Positions 51,998 to 63,925 of a stretch of 64,000 nt of DNA are shown in pieces. The translations under genes and the position numbers were made by a program. The notes beneath the pieces are model-generated. The model was not told the origin of the DNA. It saw only the letters and a list, made by a program, of their open reading frames with translations, and did no database searches. The stretch is taken from the NCBI GenBank assembly GCA_039804165.1, contig JBDRZZ010000010.1:1-64000 (forward strand), written 5' to 3'. The stretch's first letter is position 1. Each line of letters starts with the position of its first letter. The stretch comes from a candidate division WOR-3 bacterium. GTDB taxonomy: Bacteria > Hydrothermota > UBA3072.

Positions 51998-54066
51998 GCT
52001 TCAACTTCTTTCTCCATAACTTTCTCTGGAACTTTTTCATATTTATGAAACTCCATAAAATACACCCCTCTCCCTCCTGTTAAAGAACGAAGATCTGTAG
52101 CGTAACCAAAAAGATTTGCAAGTGGAATAAGAGCCTCAATCATTGTTACTTCTCCCTTATGTTCTACATGTTTTATTTCTCCTCTTCGCGAATTAACATC
52201 ATCCAAAATAACCCCAAAAAATTCATTTGGAACGGTTATTTCTACTTTCATAATAGGTTCTAAAAGAACAGGATTGGCTTTCTTATATGCACTTTTGAAT
52301 GCCTTAGAAGCAGCTATCTTATATGCAATATCTGTTGAATCCACCTCATGATAAGAGCCACCCACCAAAACAACTTTACATCCTAAAATTTCAAAACCTC
52401 CCAAGCTCCCAGAAGACATTGCCTCCTTAATTCCCTCTTCAATTGCTCCCAAGAATTCCTTAGGAATTTCAGTAGCTTTAGCTTCGTTTACAAACTGAAA
52501 TTCCTCTGCTGGTTCTAACCTTAAAATAACATCCCCATATTGTCCTTTTCCACCTGTTTGTTTTATAAACCTTCCTTCAGCTGTAGCTTTTTGTGTAATA
52601 GTTTCTTTATAAGCAACTCTTGGCTTTCTCACTCGTGCTTCAACTTTTGATTCCCTTCTTAGTCTTTCCATTATAACCTCAAGGTGTAATTCTCCCATTC
52701 CATAGATTAAAGTTTCCCCTGTGTCTTTATCATTTTTAACCAAGAAAGTAGGATCTTCTTCTTGAATTTTGTTTAAAGCAGCCATTAGTCTCTCCTGATC
52801 TGAAGCAGTCTTTGGAGAAACACTTGTAAAAATAACTGGCTCAGGAACTCTTGGGGGCTCAAAAAGAATTGGCCTAAGAGGATCTGTTAATGTATGTCCT
52901 GTAGCAATCTCTGATGGGCCAACAAAAGCTCCAATCTCTCCCGCTTCTATAGAATCAATTTCTTGTCGTCTATTAGCGTGGACAAGAAAAATTTTAGAAA
53001 TCCTCTCTATTTTACCCGTATTAACATTTAAAACTTTTTCTCCTCTTTGGATCTTCCCTGAATAAATTCTTACAAAAGCAAGCTTACCATGAGGTTCTGC
53101 CGCTATTTTAAAAACAAGAGCACTAAAAGGTTCTGAAGGATCGTTCTTTCTCTCTTCTATTTCATCTGTTCCTGGCACCTTCCCTTTGGGAGGAACAACT
53201 TCTAAGGGCGAGGGGAGATAATCAACAATTGCATCCATAACTTTCTGAACGCCAACATTCTTAAGAGCAGATCCTCCAAGAACAGGGAAAAAATCACCCT
53301 TAATTGTTCCTTTTCTAATGGCTCTTTTCAAAAGGGAGGGTTCTATCTCTTCCTCTTTAAGGAACTTCTCAACCACCTCATCATCATAAAGACTAACCTT
53401 ATCAAGAAGTTCATCCCTATATTTTTTTGCTAAATCAAGATATTCTTGAGGAATTGGAAGTGATTCAAAATTAAGACCCATCTCATCCTTCCAAATCCAA
53501 GCTTTCATTTCAACAATATCAACCAATCCTCTTACCATATCATTATGAAATAGAGGAATGCCTAAAACAAGAGGTGTTACTTTCAACTTCCTTTTCATCT
53601 CCTCTACGGTTTCAAAAAAATCCGCCCCTTTTCTATCTAACTTATTCACAAAAGTAATTCTGGGAACATTATATCTATTTGCTTGTCTCCAGACCGTTTC
53701 AGACTGAGCCTCAACGCCCTCCACCCCACTAAAAACAACCACTCCTCCATCAAGAATTCTAAGACTCCTTTCAACCTCAACAGTAAAATCAACATGTCCA
53801 GGTGTATCTATCAAATTTATCCTCTTCCCTTTCCAATAGATAGTTGTAGCAGCAGAAGTAATAGTAATTCCTCTTTCTCTCTCTTGATCCATATAGTCCA
53901 TAACAGTCGTCCCCTCATCTACTTCTCCCATTCGATGGACCTTCCCGCTGTAAAAAAGAATCCTCTCTGTAAGAGTGGTCTTTCCTGCATCAATATGTGC
54001 TATTATTCCTATATTCCGGACGTTTGGAATTTCAACCCTTTTATCAGAGTAATTTTCCTCGGACAT
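51994..54066 (-). CDS. fusA: translation elongation factor G
   Basis: The 690-residue GTPase drives ribosome translocation. G1 is AHIDAGKTTLTERIL, G3 is DTPGHVDF and G4 is NKLDRKGAD; domains II-V follow, with GMGELHLEVI in domain III and GRGVYFMEFHKYEKVP at the end. It is the last gene of the rplA-to-fusA cluster and lies 29 bases after rpsG. No tuf gene follows; the gene converges with trpS, so EF-Tu must be encoded elsewhere. Confidence 0.97.
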   Translation of the reverse strand: MSEENYSDKRVEIPNVRNIGIIAHIDAGKTTLTERILFYSGKVHRMGEVDEGTTVMDYMDQERERGITITSAATTIYWKGKRINLIDTPGHVDFTVEVERSLRILDGGVVVFSGVEGVEAQSETVWRQANRYNVPRITFVNKLDRKGADFFETVEEMKRKLKVTPLVLGIPLFHNDMVRGLVDIVEMKAWIWKDEMGLNFESLPIPQEYLDLAKKYRDELLDKVSLYDDEVVEKFLKEEEIEPSLLKRAIRKGTIKGDFFPVLGGSALKNVGVQKVMDAIVDYLPSPLEVVPPKGKVPGTDEIEERKNDPSEPFSALVFKIAAEPHGKLAFVRIYSGKIQRGEKVLNVNTGKIERISKIFLVHANRRQEIDSIEAGEIGAFVGPSEIATGHTLTDPLRPILFEPPRVPEPVIFTSVSPKTASDQERLMAALNKIQEEDPTFLVKNDKDTGETLIYGMGELHLEVIMERLRRESKVEARVRKPRVAYKETITQKATAEGRFIKQTGGKGQYGDVILRLEPAEEFQFVNEAKATEIPKEFLGAIEEGIKEAMSSGSLGGFEILGCKVVLVGGSYHEVDSTDIAYKIAASKAFKSAYKKANPVLLEPIMKVEITVPNEFFGVILDDVNSRRGEIKHVEHKGEVTMIEALIPLANLFGYATDLRSLTGGRGVYFMEFHKYEKVPEKVMEKEVEA

Positions 54067-54095
54067 TGAAGATTTTTATTTTATTGAAAAATAAC

Positions 54096-54563
54096 CTACC
54101 AGCCGAAAAATGCAAAAGCCTTATTAGCTTCTGCCATCTTATGGGTTTCTTCTTTTTTCTTATAAGCTGCCCCTTCTTTTCTGGAAGCAGCAATAATTTC
54201 ATTACAAAGTCTCTCTTCCATTCTGTATTCTTCCCTATTCCTCGCAGCTTCTATTATCCACTTAATAGCGAGAGAATTTTTCCTACTAGGTCTTACCTCA
54301 ATCGGTATTTGATAGGTTTGCCCGCCAATTCTTCTCGGGCGAACTTCAACCATTGGTTTAACATTATTAATTGCTTGATTAAGAACATCAATGCCTTCTC
54401 TTCCTGTTCTTTCTGTAATAAGATCTATTGCTCTATAGAAGATTTTCTCCGCTATAGTTTTTTTCCCTTTTTTCATCAACTTATTTATAAACTTTGTCAC
54501 CAATTCAGAATGGTACTTATAATCTGGAGGAACTTTCCTTTCTACAGCTCTTCTTCTTCTCAT
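54096..54563 (-). CDS. rpsG: ribosomal protein S7
   Basis: The 155-residue S7 nucleates assembly of the 30S head by binding 16S rRNA. It shows the N-terminal [29 protein letters not shown], the long beta-hairpin [18 protein letters not shown], and WIIEAARNR. The start overlaps rpsL by 4 bases (ATGA), coupling the two. Confidence 0.97.
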   Translation of the reverse strand: MRRRRAVERKVPPDYKYHSELVTKFINKLMKKGKKTIAEKIFYRAIDLITERTGREGIDVLNQAINNVKPMVEVRPRRIGGQTYQIPIEVRPSRKNSLAIKWIIEAARNREEYRMEERLCNEIIAASRKEGAAYKKKEETHKMAEANKAFAFFGW

Positions 54564-54970
54564 TTCTCCTCTCCTTTATCACCAGAACTAACTACACCAC
54601 TTTTAGGCATTTTCGTTCCATAACAAGAGCGACTTCTTTTTCTATCCTCCACACCTGCTGCGTCATAAACCCCTCTTATTATATGATATCTCACTCCTGG
54701 TAAATCTTTAACTCTCCCCCCTCTAACCAAAACAATTGAATGTTCCTGAAGATTGTGTCCCTCTCCAGGTATATAAGCTGTAACAACCTTTCCATTAGAC
54801 AACTTAACCCTAGCCACTTTACGCAATGCAGAATTAGGTTTCTTAGGAGTTGTTGTATAAACTCTCAAACAAACTCCCCTTTTCTGTGGACAGCCTCCAA
54901 GAGCTGGGGTTTTCGTTTTTTTCTTTATTTTTTTTCTTCCCAATCTTACTAATTGATTTATTGTAGGCAT
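54560..54970 (-). CDS. rpsL: ribosomal protein S12
   Basis: The 136-residue S12 takes part in decoding. It shows the conserved loops [17 protein letters not shown] and [13 protein letters not shown]; both lysines linked to streptomycin resistance when mutated (K42/K43 and K87/K88 equivalents) are wild type. The C-terminus is extended and charged. It follows rpoC by 11 bases and overlaps rpsG by 4. Confidence 0.97.
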   Translation of the reverse strand: MPTINQLVRLGRKKIKKKTKTPALGGCPQKRGVCLRVYTTTPKKPNSALRKVARVKLSNGKVVTAYIPGEGHNLQEHSIVLVRGGRVKDLPGVRYHIIRGVYDAAGVEDRKRSRSCYGTKMPKSGVVSSGDKGEEK

Positions 54971-54981
54971 AAAAAAACCTC

Positions 54982-57900
54982 CTATGCTGTTTTTGCTTCT
55001 TCTGCTAATTCTTCTTTCTTATATTTAACTTCTATCTTCCTAAACTCTCTAAATCCTGTTCCAGCAGGAATCATTCCACCTATTATCACGTTTTCTTTCA
55101 AACCCTTAAGATAATCACTTTTACCTTCCAAAGCAGCATTCAAAAGCACTTTTGTAGTGTGTTGGAAAGAAGCTGCTGCTATAACAGAATCGTGAGAAAG
55201 TGAAGAATGGGTAATTCCAAGAAGAACGGGCTCAAAAATTGCGGGTTGTCCGCCTTCAGCAACAATCTTTTTGTTCACCTCTCTTACTTCCTTAGCATCC
55301 ACCACCTGTCCCTCAAGGAAAGTAGTATCTCCACTTTCTACTATCCTAACTTTTCTAAACATCTGGCGAACAATTATCCCTATATGTTTATCGTCAATAT
55401 TAACTCCTTGCATCCTATAAACTTCCTGAATTTCATTAAGTAAATACTGTTGAGCTGCAATTACACCTTTTACTCTAAGAATGTCATGAGGATCGACAAA
55501 TCCCTCACACAATTTATCTCCAGCTTCCACTCTTTGTCCTTCATGAACCATAAAATACTTACCATAAGGAATGGTATATTTTCTTCTTTCTTTATCTGAT
55601 TCAACAAATATAATCCTCTTACCCCTTGTTACTTTGCCGAAATGAACAATTCCATCAATTTCTGAGATAATAGCCTTATCCTTTGGGGACCTTGCTTCAA
55701 CAAGAGCTTCTACTCTTGGAAGACCTCCTGTTATATCCTGGGTTCTGGCAATCTCTCTTGGCTTTTTAGCCAAAAGAGAACCAACATCAACCTTAGCACC
55801 ATCCTCAACAAATAAATAAGAACCAGTTGGAATAGAATATTCAGCAACTTTCTTATTACCAGATATAATCTCAATTGTAGGTAGATACTTACTCTTTGAA
55901 CCATAAACTAAAACTCTCTGACTCTTACCGGTTTCATCAACCATTTCCTTCAGAGTCACATCTTCTATAATATCTACAAATCTAACCACTCCAGCTTTCT
56001 CTGAAATTATCAAATTAGAATAAGGCTCATACTCAAATAAAATAGTCCCTTTTGTAACCTCTTGTCCATCTTTAACCTTAAGAATAGACCCATAAGGAAT
56101 TCTATATCTTATCCTTCCTTCAGGATAGGTAAGATAAAGAGAAGAATTCCTGGAAAGAACAACAATAGGTTTCCCAGGTGCCTTATTATAAATTATATCT
56201 TTACCATACTCTACCTTTCCATCTCTTGGAGCCTTTTGATAATATTCAGCAGCCTCTCCTCCTGCAATTCCTCCAACGTGGAATGTCCTCAAAGTCAATT
56301 GAGTCCCAGGCTCTCCAATAGATTGAGCTGCGATTATTCCAACCGCTGTTCCAAGTTGAACCAATTCTCCTGTAGATAGATCTTTACCATAACACTTCTG
56401 ACAAATCCCTGTTTCAGACTCACAAGTAAGAACAGAACGAATTTTAACTGATTCCACTCCTGCTTCTTCAATTTGTCTACCAATCTCCTCATCAATCCAC
56501 TCTCCCGCAGGAACAATAATTTCTCCTGTTAAAGGATGGATTACATCATCAGCAGTATAAGAACCTTCTATTCTATCAAACAAAGACTCCACAACTTTTC
56601 CCCCTTCAACAAGAGCAGAAACATCTACTCCCATAACAGTTCCACAGTCTTCTTCTGTAATAACAACTCCTTGAGCCACATCAACAAGCCTTCTAGTTAA
56701 ATATCCAGCTTCAGCGGTCTTTAACGCAGTATCCGTTAGTCCCTTCCTTGCTCCATGAGAAGAGATAAAGTATTCCATTTCATTCAATCCTTCTTTAAAC
56801 GAATGTAAAATAGGAGTTTCTATTATTGCCTGGGTAGAAAGCTTTTTCTGTGGCTTCGCCATTAGACCCCTAAGACCACAGATTTGTCTTATTTGATCCA
56901 TATTACCTCTTGCTCCAGAGGTGCTCATCATATAAATAGGATTAAATCCATCTTTATCTTGAGCAAGAGCTCTTTCCAATTCTCTTTCTATAACCTCTGT
57001 AGCCCAAGCCCAAGTATCAATAACTTTATTATATCTTTCCCCTTCAGTAATAATTCCCTGAACCTTATGCTGTCTCTCTGCTTCTTGAACTTTCTTTTGA
57101 GCTTCTTCAATTATTTTCTCCCTTCCCTCTGGAATAATCATATCTGTTACACCAAAAGTTAACCCAGACTTAGTGGCAAAATCAAATCCAAGTTTCTTAA
57201 TCTCGTCAAGAAACTCAGCCGCTTTCTCCATACCAAGTTTTTTAACGCATTGTAAGACCAAATTTTTTAGCCCTTTACTTTCTAAGGTTTCATTAATCCA
57301 CCTTAAAGGTTCGGGAACAATCTCATTAAAAATAACTCTACCTACTGTCGTCTCTATCCATTCTTCTTTATACCTCAATTTTATCCAATCATGAAGTCCA
57401 ATTATTTTTTCCTCATAAGCACAGATCACCTCATCCATACTATCAAAATAGCCTTTTATTTTCTTTTCTCCCAAGCGAGTCTTTGTTAGATAATAAATAC
57501 CTATAACAATGTCCTGAGTAGGAACCATCAAGGGAGTACCATTAGCTGGAGAAAGAATATTTCTGGAAGACAAAAGAAGGAAATAACTCTCCAACTGTGC
57601 ATAAGGGGATAGAGGCACGTGAACAGCCATCTGATCTCCATCAAAATCTGCATTAAAAGGAGGACAAACCATAGGATGAATACGAATAGCATTCCCTTCC
57701 ACAAGTTTTGGTAAGAAGGCTTGTATAGAAACCCTATGGAGAGTAGGAGCTCGGTTAAGAAGAATGGGATATCCTTCTACTACTTCTTCTAAAAGATCCC
57801 AAGCTCTTGGATCGTTAGCTTCCAAAACTTTCCTTGCTTGTCTTATTGAATCAACAATGCCCGCCTCTTCTAACTTTCTTATGAGGAAAGGCTTAAAGAG

Positions 57901-59022
57901 TTCTTTAGCCATTTTCTTTGGCAAACCGCATTCATAAAGCTTAAGAGTAGGATCCACTGTAATAACAGACCTACCAGAGTAATCAACTCTCTTACCTAAA
58001 AGATTTCTTCTAAATCTACCCTTCTTTCCTTTTATAGAGTCTGTTAAAGACTTAAGCGGTCTATTCCCTCTACCAGTAATAGCTCTACTTAATCTTGAAT
58101 TATCAAAAAGTGCATCAACAGATTCCTGTAGCATCCTCATTTCATTCCTAAGTATTGTAGGAGGTGCATCTATCTCGATCAAATTTTTAAGCCTGTTATT
58201 TCTTGTGATTACTCTTCTATAAAGATCATTCACATCAGAGGTAGCAAAAATTCCTCCTTCAAGAGGAACAAGAGGTCTAACATCAGGAGGAATCACAGGT
58301 AAGACCCTGAGGACCATCCATTCTGGCTTATTTCCTGATTTCAGGAATGCTTCCACAATAGAAAGCTTTTGCAATAGTTTTTTCTTTATATGTTTTGAAT
58401 CCGCTGTTTTTATTTCCTTCTTAAGTTCATCCGATAATTTTACAAGATCCAATTCTTTAAGAAGATCATAAATTGCCTCTCCACCCATCTTAGCAACAAA
58501 AGCCCCTTTATATTTTTCTTTAAGAGTTAAATAACTCTCATAAGAGATCACCTGCCCTTTTTTAAGAGGAGCGGTTCCTGGGTCTATCACTATATAAGAC
58601 TCATAATAAAGAATTCTCTGCAATTGAAGTTTCTTCAACCCCAAAAGCGTTCCTATAATACTTGGATTAACCCTATAATACCAGATATGAACAACTGGGA
58701 TTGCAAGTTCTATATGACCCATCCTTTCTCTTCTTACGCTTGACTTCGTAACTTCAACTTTACATCTTTCACATATATGCCCTTTATATTTTGGTCCTTT
58801 ATATTTTCCGCAGTTACATTCATAATCTTTTACAGGACCAAAAATCCTTTCGCAGAACAATCCTCCTATCTCAGGTTTTTGAGTTCTATAATTTATTGTT
58901 TCTGCTTTTTTTACCTCTCCATAAGACCAAGATAAGATCTTTTCTGGAGAAGCAAGCGAAAATCTAATGAAGTCAAAGTGTTTGGGTAAACCATCTTTAT
59001 ATCTACCCTCATTAAACCTCAT
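54982..59022 (-). CDS. rpoC: RNA polymerase subunit beta-prime
   Basis: The 1346-residue catalytic subunit has the N-terminal zinc ribbon (CNCGKY then CERCKVEV), the active-site Mg-binding [12 protein letters not shown], the second zinc cluster ([13 protein letters not shown]), the trigger-loop-containing [13 protein letters not shown] and the C-terminal [17 protein letters not shown]. Its start overlaps the rpoB stop by 4 bases, and it is not fused or split. The length is at the short end of the range because no lineage-specific insertions are evident. Confidence 0.98.
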   Translation of the reverse strand: MRFNEGRYKDGLPKHFDFIRFSLASPEKILSWSYGEVKKAETINYRTQKPEIGGLFCERIFGPVKDYECNCGKYKGPKYKGHICERCKVEVTKSSVRRERMGHIELAIPVVHIWYYRVNPSIIGTLLGLKKLQLQRILYYESYIVIDPGTAPLKKGQVISYESYLTLKEKYKGAFVAKMGGEAIYDLLKELDLVKLSDELKKEIKTADSKHIKKKLLQKLSIVEAFLKSGNKPEWMVLRVLPVIPPDVRPLVPLEGGIFATSDVNDLYRRVITRNNRLKNLIEIDAPPTILRNEMRMLQESVDALFDNSRLSRAITGRGNRPLKSLTDSIKGKKGRFRRNLLGKRVDYSGRSVITVDPTLKLYECGLPKKMAKELFKPFLIRKLEEAGIVDSIRQARKVLEANDPRAWDLLEEVVEGYPILLNRAPTLHRVSIQAFLPKLVEGNAIRIHPMVCPPFNADFDGDQMAVHVPLSPYAQLESYFLLLSSRNILSPANGTPLMVPTQDIVIGIYYLTKTRLGEKKIKGYFDSMDEVICAYEEKIIGLHDWIKLRYKEEWIETTVGRVIFNEIVPEPLRWINETLESKGLKNLVLQCVKKLGMEKAAEFLDEIKKLGFDFATKSGLTFGVTDMIIPEGREKIIEEAQKKVQEAERQHKVQGIITEGERYNKVIDTWAWATEVIERELERALAQDKDGFNPIYMMSTSGARGNMDQIRQICGLRGLMAKPQKKLSTQAIIETPILHSFKEGLNEMEYFISSHGARKGLTDTALKTAEAGYLTRRLVDVAQGVVITEEDCGTVMGVDVSALVEGGKVVESLFDRIEGSYTADDVIHPLTGEIIVPAGEWIDEEIGRQIEEAGVESVKIRSVLTCESETGICQKCYGKDLSTGELVQLGTAVGIIAAQSIGEPGTQLTLRTFHVGGIAGGEAAEYYQKAPRDGKVEYGKDIIYNKAPGKPIVVLSRNSSLYLTYPEGRIRYRIPYGSILKVKDGQEVTKGTILFEYEPYSNLIISEKAGVVRFVDIIEDVTLKEMVDETGKSQRVLVYGSKSKYLPTIEIISGNKKVAEYSIPTGSYLFVEDGAKVDVGSLLAKKPREIARTQDITGGLPRVEALVEARSPKDKAIISEIDGIVHFGKVTRGKRIIFVESDKERRKYTIPYGKYFMVHEGQRVEAGDKLCEGFVDPHDILRVKGVIAAQQYLLNEIQEVYRMQGVNIDDKHIGIIVRQMFRKVRIVESGDTTFLEGQVVDAKEVREVNKKIVAEGGQPAIFEPVLLGITHSSLSHDSVIAAASFQHTTKVLLNAALEGKSDYLKGLKENVIIGGMIPAGTGFREFRKIEVKYKKEELAEEAKTA

Positions 59023-62000
59023 CTTTTTTCCTCCTCACCTTCCTTTAAAAGTTCAACATTCAAAGCTAAGCCTCTTAACTCTTTAACGAGAACATCAAAG
59101 GAAGTTGGCATCCCTGGTTCTGGTGGAGGTTCTCCCTTTACAATAGCTTCATAGGCTTTATTCCTACCCTCCACATCATCTGATTTAATTGTTAGCATTT
59201 CCTGCAAAGTGTATGCAGCGCCATATCCTTCTAAAGCCCAAACTTCCATTTCTCCAAATCTCTGTCCACCATATTGAGCTTTTCCACCAAGTGGTTGTTG
59301 AGTAATTAGGGAATAGGGTCCTGTAGCCCTAGCATGGTGTTTATCCTCCACCATATGATAGAGTTTCATCAAATAAATATAACCAACAGTCACCTTTTGA
59401 TCAAAAGGCTCTCCTGTCCTACCATCATAAAGGACAACCTTTCCATCATCAGGAAGACCTGCTTCTTTAAGTAATTCTCTTATCTTCTCAATAGGAACTC
59501 CTTCAAAAATAGGGCTGGCAACCTTTATATTTAACTTTTGGGCAGCCCATCCAAGATGAGTCTCAAGAATCTGCCCTACATTCATCCTTGAAGGAACTCC
59601 CAAAGGATTAAGAACAACATCCACAGGAGTCCCATCCTCCATAAAAGGCATATCCTCTTCTGGAACAATTGCAGCTATCACTCCTTTATTACCATGTCGT
59701 CCTGAAAGCTTATCTCCTATTGAAAGCCTTCTTCTTTGTCCAATATAGACTTTTACCATTTTATTTACACCTGCTGGAAGTTCATCTCCTCTCTCTGCAA
59801 TCTTAAGAGCATTTTCTTTCTGCTTTTCTACTTCTTCAATCAACTTATCAATCTTCTCAACAAATTTCTGAACTTCTGGATAAGAATTAAATTCCATTAT
59901 CCCATCTACATTTTTAAAATGCTCTTCCTTAATTACTTCATTCTTCCTAACCAAAAGTTGTCTCTTCCCTTTACCTTTTTTTCTTAGAGGGGTAATATAT
60001 ATAGAATCCTTGGCTTTTTCTCCAACTAAAGCTCCAATTAAAAACTTTCTTTTTCTACTTTTCAATTCTTCTATTCTTTTCCCAAATTCTTCCATTACTT
60101 TTGTCACATTCGCCTTACGAGCATTTCTCTCCAAAACCACACTTCCAATAACCACTCCATAAACATCTGAAGGAACCCTTAAAGAAGTGTCTTTAACATC
60201 TTCGGCTTTCTTTCCAAAAATAGCTCTTAAGAGTTTTTCCTCAGGGGTAAGTTCTGTTTCCCCTTTTGGAGAAACTTTCCCTACCAAAATATCTCCCTCT
60301 TTAACTTCTGTTCCAATTCTCACAATACCTTCTTCATCTAAATTAGCTGTTCCTTCCTCAGAAACATTTGGGATTTCCCTTGTTGTTTCTTCAGGACCAA
60401 GCTTTGTATCTCTAACTTCACAAGTGTATTCTTCAATATGATAGGAAGAAAAAATATCTTCCTTTAATAACCTTTCGGAAACAACAATTGCGTCCTCATA
60501 ATTCCATCCAAAATAAGGGAGAAAAGCGACAAGGACATTCTGCCCAAGGGCTAGTTCTCCATAAGAAGTTGCAGCCCCATCTGCAATAACTTCTCCCTTT
60601 TTAACTTTATCGCCTTTATTAACGATGGGAATCTGATTAACACAAGTATCCTGGTTAGTTCTCTCAAACTTCCTAAGAGTATAAATATCGTAAGGAGGTC
60701 CTTCTTTATCGTCCTTTGGTTTAATCCAAATTTCTTTAGCAGTCACTTTTTCTACAATTCCATCTCTTTTGGCAAGAACAACTGCTCCAGAATCCTTAGC
60801 TACCTTAGCCTCTACCCCTGTCCCAACAAGAGGAGCTTCTGGTTTTATAAGGGGCACTGCTTGACGTTGCATATTTGAACCCATAAGAGCTCTATTTACA
60901 TCATCATGTTCCAAAAATGGGATTAAAGCAGAAGAAACAGAAACAAGCTGTTGAGGTAAAAGATCTACATAATCAACTTCTTCTCTTTTTACAAATGGAT
61001 AACTATCTCTTTCCCTTGCTATAACATACTCGTCTAAGATTCTACCCTTTGAGTCTACCCTCAAATTAGCAGGAGCTATTGTATATTTATCTTCTTCGTT
61101 CACATCAAGATATTCAACTTCATTGGTCAAAACTCCATTTTTAACTCTTCTATAAGGTGTCTCTATAAAACCATCTTCATTCACCCTTGCAAGAGAAGCA
61201 AGTGAAGTGATAAGACCTATATTGGGTCCTTCTGGAGTCTCTATTGGACAAATTCGCCCATAATGGGAATAGTGAACATCTCTAACCGCAAAACCCGCCG
61301 TATCTCTTGTAAGACCACCAGGGCCGAGCGCTGACAAACGTCTTTTATTTGTGAGTTCAGCAAGAGGATTAGTTTGATCAAGAAATTGAGAAAGCTGTCC
61401 TGTTCCAAAGAAAGAATTAAGAACACTCTTAATTTGTCTTGAATGTATAAGCTCCTGAGGAGTTAACTCTCCACTTTCAGAAATTACCATCCTTTCCGCA
61501 ACAGTTTTAGCCACCCTTCCCAAAGCGATTCTCATTTGATTTTCAAGTTGTTCTCCTACCGTTCTAATTCTCCTATTACCAAGGTGGTCTATATCATCCT
61601 CTTCTCTCTTTCCATCAGCAAGTTCTATTAATCCCTTAATCACATTTATAAAATCTTCCGTGCAAAGAGAAAGAATATTTTCATCAACATTTTGATTCAA
61701 CTTTCTATTCAAAACGTGTCTTCCCACCTTAGATAGATTAAATCTAATAGGGTCAAAAAAAGAAGAAACAAAAAAGTCCTTCGCGACCCTCAAATTTGGA
61801 GCATCAGTTCCTCTCAAATAGTAATAAACTTCAAGAATTGCTTCCCTTCCATTTTTGGTTTTATCTTTCTTAAAAGAATTCAATATATAATCTACCGTCT
61901 TCTTCTCAACATCCTTTAAAACCTCAACCTCTTCTAAACCAAGCTTCTTAAACTCTTTAATGTGAGGTTCTTCTATCTTAGTTCCAGCTTCTAAAAAGAC

Positions 62001-62939
62001 TTCCCCTGTATCTTTTGAAAAGAGATCCTTTGCGAGAACCTTATCAATAATTTTGTTGTTAACAGGAATCTTCTCAACCTCAAAGAAAAGAGGAAGGATC
62101 TTCTCTGCACTATTCCATCTACCTTCACAAGACTCAAGCTGTCTTTCAATCTCTCTTATTCTTTCTATATATTCTTTTTTATAACCTTTATCTCTAAGTA
62201 AATTCAAAAGTTCTCTTCTTTCTTTCTCAAGTTCTTTCACATCCTCAAGATATCCCAAAGCTTTAACAAGAATTGTAACAGGGAAATTTCTTCTTCCATT
62301 TAAATTAGCTTTTATTGCCTCAGTTAGTTTTATATTAAACTTTAACCATTGACCCCTATCAGGAATTATTTGTGCAGTGCATTTACTCCGAATTTCATCC
62401 ACTTCCTCTTTTTCAAAATAAACACCAGGTGCCCTATGAAATTGAGAAACAATCACCCTTTCCACTCCATTTATTATAAAATCCCCCCTTTCAGTCATTA
62501 GCGGAAAATCTACAAGAAAAACATCTTGTTCAATAGACTGCTTAACCTCCCTATGAGGCTCAAACCCTTCTATTTCTTCCTCAAATTCAATCCTTTCAGG
62601 CTCTTCATATTCAATCAGCCTAAATCTGCCATAAAGAGGCGCCGAATAAGTAAGTTCTTTCTCCTTCGCCTGTTCTGGAGTATATTTTGGTTCTCCAAGA
62701 TAGTAGTATAAATATTCCAATTTATATCTACCTTGGATATCTTCCACAGGGAAAACTTCCCTGAACACCCCCTCTAGACCCAAAGGTGGTCTATTCTGAG
62801 GTGTATGGTTATATCTTTGTAAAATAAAATTTTCAAAAGATTCTATCTGGACAGCCAAAAAATCAGGAGGAGAGAAATTCAGTTCTTCCAAATCAATAAG
62901 ACTCCTCCCATTATGGAAAAATTTCCTTTTTGGAGTCAA
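59019..62939 (-). CDS. rpoB: RNA polymerase subunit beta
   Basis: The 1306-residue subunit begins at a TTG (62939) with AGGAGG seven bases upstream; no ATG lies nearby. Conserved blocks include the rifampicin pocket (FGTGQLSQFLDQ then RRLSALGPGGLTR), YGRICPIETPEGPNIG, the flap region and the C-terminal YGGQRFGEMEVWALEGYGA. In the rifampicin cluster the residue matching E. coli His526 is Asn (ELTNKRR). It is separated from rplL by 60 bases and overlaps rpoC by 4. Confidence 0.98.
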   Translation of the reverse strand: MTPKRKFFHNGRSLIDLEELNFSPPDFLAVQIESFENFILQRYNHTPQNRPPLGLEGVFREVFPVEDIQGRYKLEYLYYYLGEPKYTPEQAKEKELTYSAPLYGRFRLIEYEEPERIEFEEEIEGFEPHREVKQSIEQDVFLVDFPLMTERGDFIINGVERVIVSQFHRAPGVYFEKEEVDEIRSKCTAQIIPDRGQWLKFNIKLTEAIKANLNGRRNFPVTILVKALGYLEDVKELEKERRELLNLLRDKGYKKEYIERIREIERQLESCEGRWNSAEKILPLFFEVEKIPVNNKIIDKVLAKDLFSKDTGEVFLEAGTKIEEPHIKEFKKLGLEEVEVLKDVEKKTVDYILNSFKKDKTKNGREAILEVYYYLRGTDAPNLRVAKDFFVSSFFDPIRFNLSKVGRHVLNRKLNQNVDENILSLCTEDFINVIKGLIELADGKREEDDIDHLGNRRIRTVGEQLENQMRIALGRVAKTVAERMVISESGELTPQELIHSRQIKSVLNSFFGTGQLSQFLDQTNPLAELTNKRRLSALGPGGLTRDTAGFAVRDVHYSHYGRICPIETPEGPNIGLITSLASLARVNEDGFIETPYRRVKNGVLTNEVEYLDVNEEDKYTIAPANLRVDSKGRILDEYVIARERDSYPFVKREEVDYVDLLPQQLVSVSSALIPFLEHDDVNRALMGSNMQRQAVPLIKPEAPLVGTGVEAKVAKDSGAVVLAKRDGIVEKVTAKEIWIKPKDDKEGPPYDIYTLRKFERTNQDTCVNQIPIVNKGDKVKKGEVIADGAATSYGELALGQNVLVAFLPYFGWNYEDAIVVSERLLKEDIFSSYHIEEYTCEVRDTKLGPEETTREIPNVSEEGTANLDEEGIVRIGTEVKEGDILVGKVSPKGETELTPEEKLLRAIFGKKAEDVKDTSLRVPSDVYGVVIGSVVLERNARKANVTKVMEEFGKRIEELKSRKRKFLIGALVGEKAKDSIYITPLRKKGKGKRQLLVRKNEVIKEEHFKNVDGIMEFNSYPEVQKFVEKIDKLIEEVEKQKENALKIAERGDELPAGVNKMVKVYIGQRRRLSIGDKLSGRHGNKGVIAAIVPEEDMPFMEDGTPVDVVLNPLGVPSRMNVGQILETHLGWAAQKLNIKVASPIFEGVPIEKIRELLKEAGLPDDGKVVLYDGRTGEPFDQKVTVGYIYLMKLYHMVEDKHHARATGPYSLITQQPLGGKAQYGGQRFGEMEVWALEGYGAAYTLQEMLTIKSDDVEGRNKAYEAIVKGEPPPEPGMPTSFDVLVKELRGLALNVELLKEGEEEKR

Positions 62940-62999
62940 CTAGTTACCTCCTTTTTTAAACTTATCTAAAGAGTCTCTATTATTTATTCTCAAAAGCCT

Positions 63000-63404
63000 T
63001 TACTTAATCTCTACTTCGCCACCGGCTTTTTCAATAGTAGCTTTAATATTTTCCGCTACTTCCTTAGAGACTCCTTCCTTCAAAACTGAGGGAACCGATT
63101 CTACAAGTTCTTTTGCCTCTTTAAGTCCTAACGAAAGCAAAGACCTTACTTCTTTAATAACAGCAAGTTTACTGTTTCCAAAAGATTTCAGAATAACATT
63201 GTATTCAGCCTTTTCTTCCTTAGCCGGAGCTCCAGGCGCTTGTTCAGCAACACTCACAGCTTGAACTACTGGAGCAGCCACAGCAGAAACACCAAATTTT
63301 TCTTCCATTGCTTCTACAAGAGCGTTTAATTCTAAAATTGTCATACCTTCAATTAACTCTATTACCTTCTCAGCATTTTTGGATAATTTAGTCCCTTCTG
63401 ACAT
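63000..63404 (-). CDS. rplL: ribosomal protein L7/L12
   Basis: The 134-residue stalk protein recruits translation GTPases. It has the N-terminal dimerisation domain ([22 protein letters not shown]), the Ala/Pro-rich hinge (about 46-65) and the factor-binding C-terminal domain ([31 protein letters not shown]). Its ATG overlaps the rplJ stop codon region by 1 base. It starts after AGGAGG and precedes rpoB in the standard order. Confidence 0.97.
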   Translation of the reverse strand: MSEGTKLSKNAEKVIELIEGMTILELNALVEAMEEKFGVSAVAAPVVQAVSVAEQAPGAPAKEEKAEYNVILKSFGNSKLAVIKEVRSLLSLGLKEAKELVESVPSVLKEGVSKEVAENIKATIEKAGGEVEIK

Positions 63405-63925
63405 TATTCCTCCTTTTGTTTTGCTACAAGAGATAAAACAGAAACAACCTTTCTTGGCACTCCCCTCAAAATAAAGACAAATCTATTAATAGGAGCACTC
63501 AAAGAAGAAACAATCTTCCTATAAAGTTCCTCTTTTGAGGGTATAGAAATAAGCTTACCAAAGACTTCATAATTAAAGAATTCCCCTTCAATTAATCCTC
63601 CATTAATCACAAGTTGCTCATTATCTTTTTTAAAGTTATAGAGAACCTTAAGAGGCTGAATGGGGTCTCCATAACAGAAAACCAAAGCTGTTGGTCCATT
63701 AATAAATTTCTCAATATTGTTTCCATCACCTTTCTCAGCGAATGCCTTTTTAATCAAAGTATTCTTAAACACCTTTAACTCTGCATTTTCCCTTTTAAGA
63801 CTTCTTCTAAGCTTGTTAATTTGATCCGCTTTCATTCCCAAAAAGCTGGTAAAGCACAAAGACTTTGCCCTTTTTAATCTTTCGCTAATCTCTTTTATTA
63901 AAATTTCATTTTCCTTTAACCCCAT
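63404..63925 (-). CDS. rplJ: ribosomal protein L10
   Basis: The 173-residue protein anchors L7/L12 dimers to 23S rRNA. It shows the N-terminal [20 protein letters not shown] and NTLIKKAF blocks and the C-terminal helix that carries L12. Its ATG lies inside the last codons of rplA (10-base overlap), and its stop overlaps the rplL start. In many bacteria L10-L12 represses this operon by binding a leader upstream; none is needed within the overlap and none is visible here. Confidence 0.96.
   Translation of the reverse strand: MGLKENEILIKEISERLKRAKSLCFTSFLGMKADQINKLRRSLKRENAELKVFKNTLIKKAFAEKGDGNNIEKFINGPTALVFCYGDPIQPLKVLYNFKKDNEQLVINGGLIEGEFFNYEVFGKLISIPSKEELYRKIVSSLSAPINRFVFILRGVPRKVVSVLSLVAKQKEE

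Noticed and set aside
53997-54623. 208-codon open frame antisense to rpsG and fusA
   Set aside because: It is antisense to highly conserved ribosomal genes, lacks a ribosome-binding site and has biased composition typical of shadow frames.
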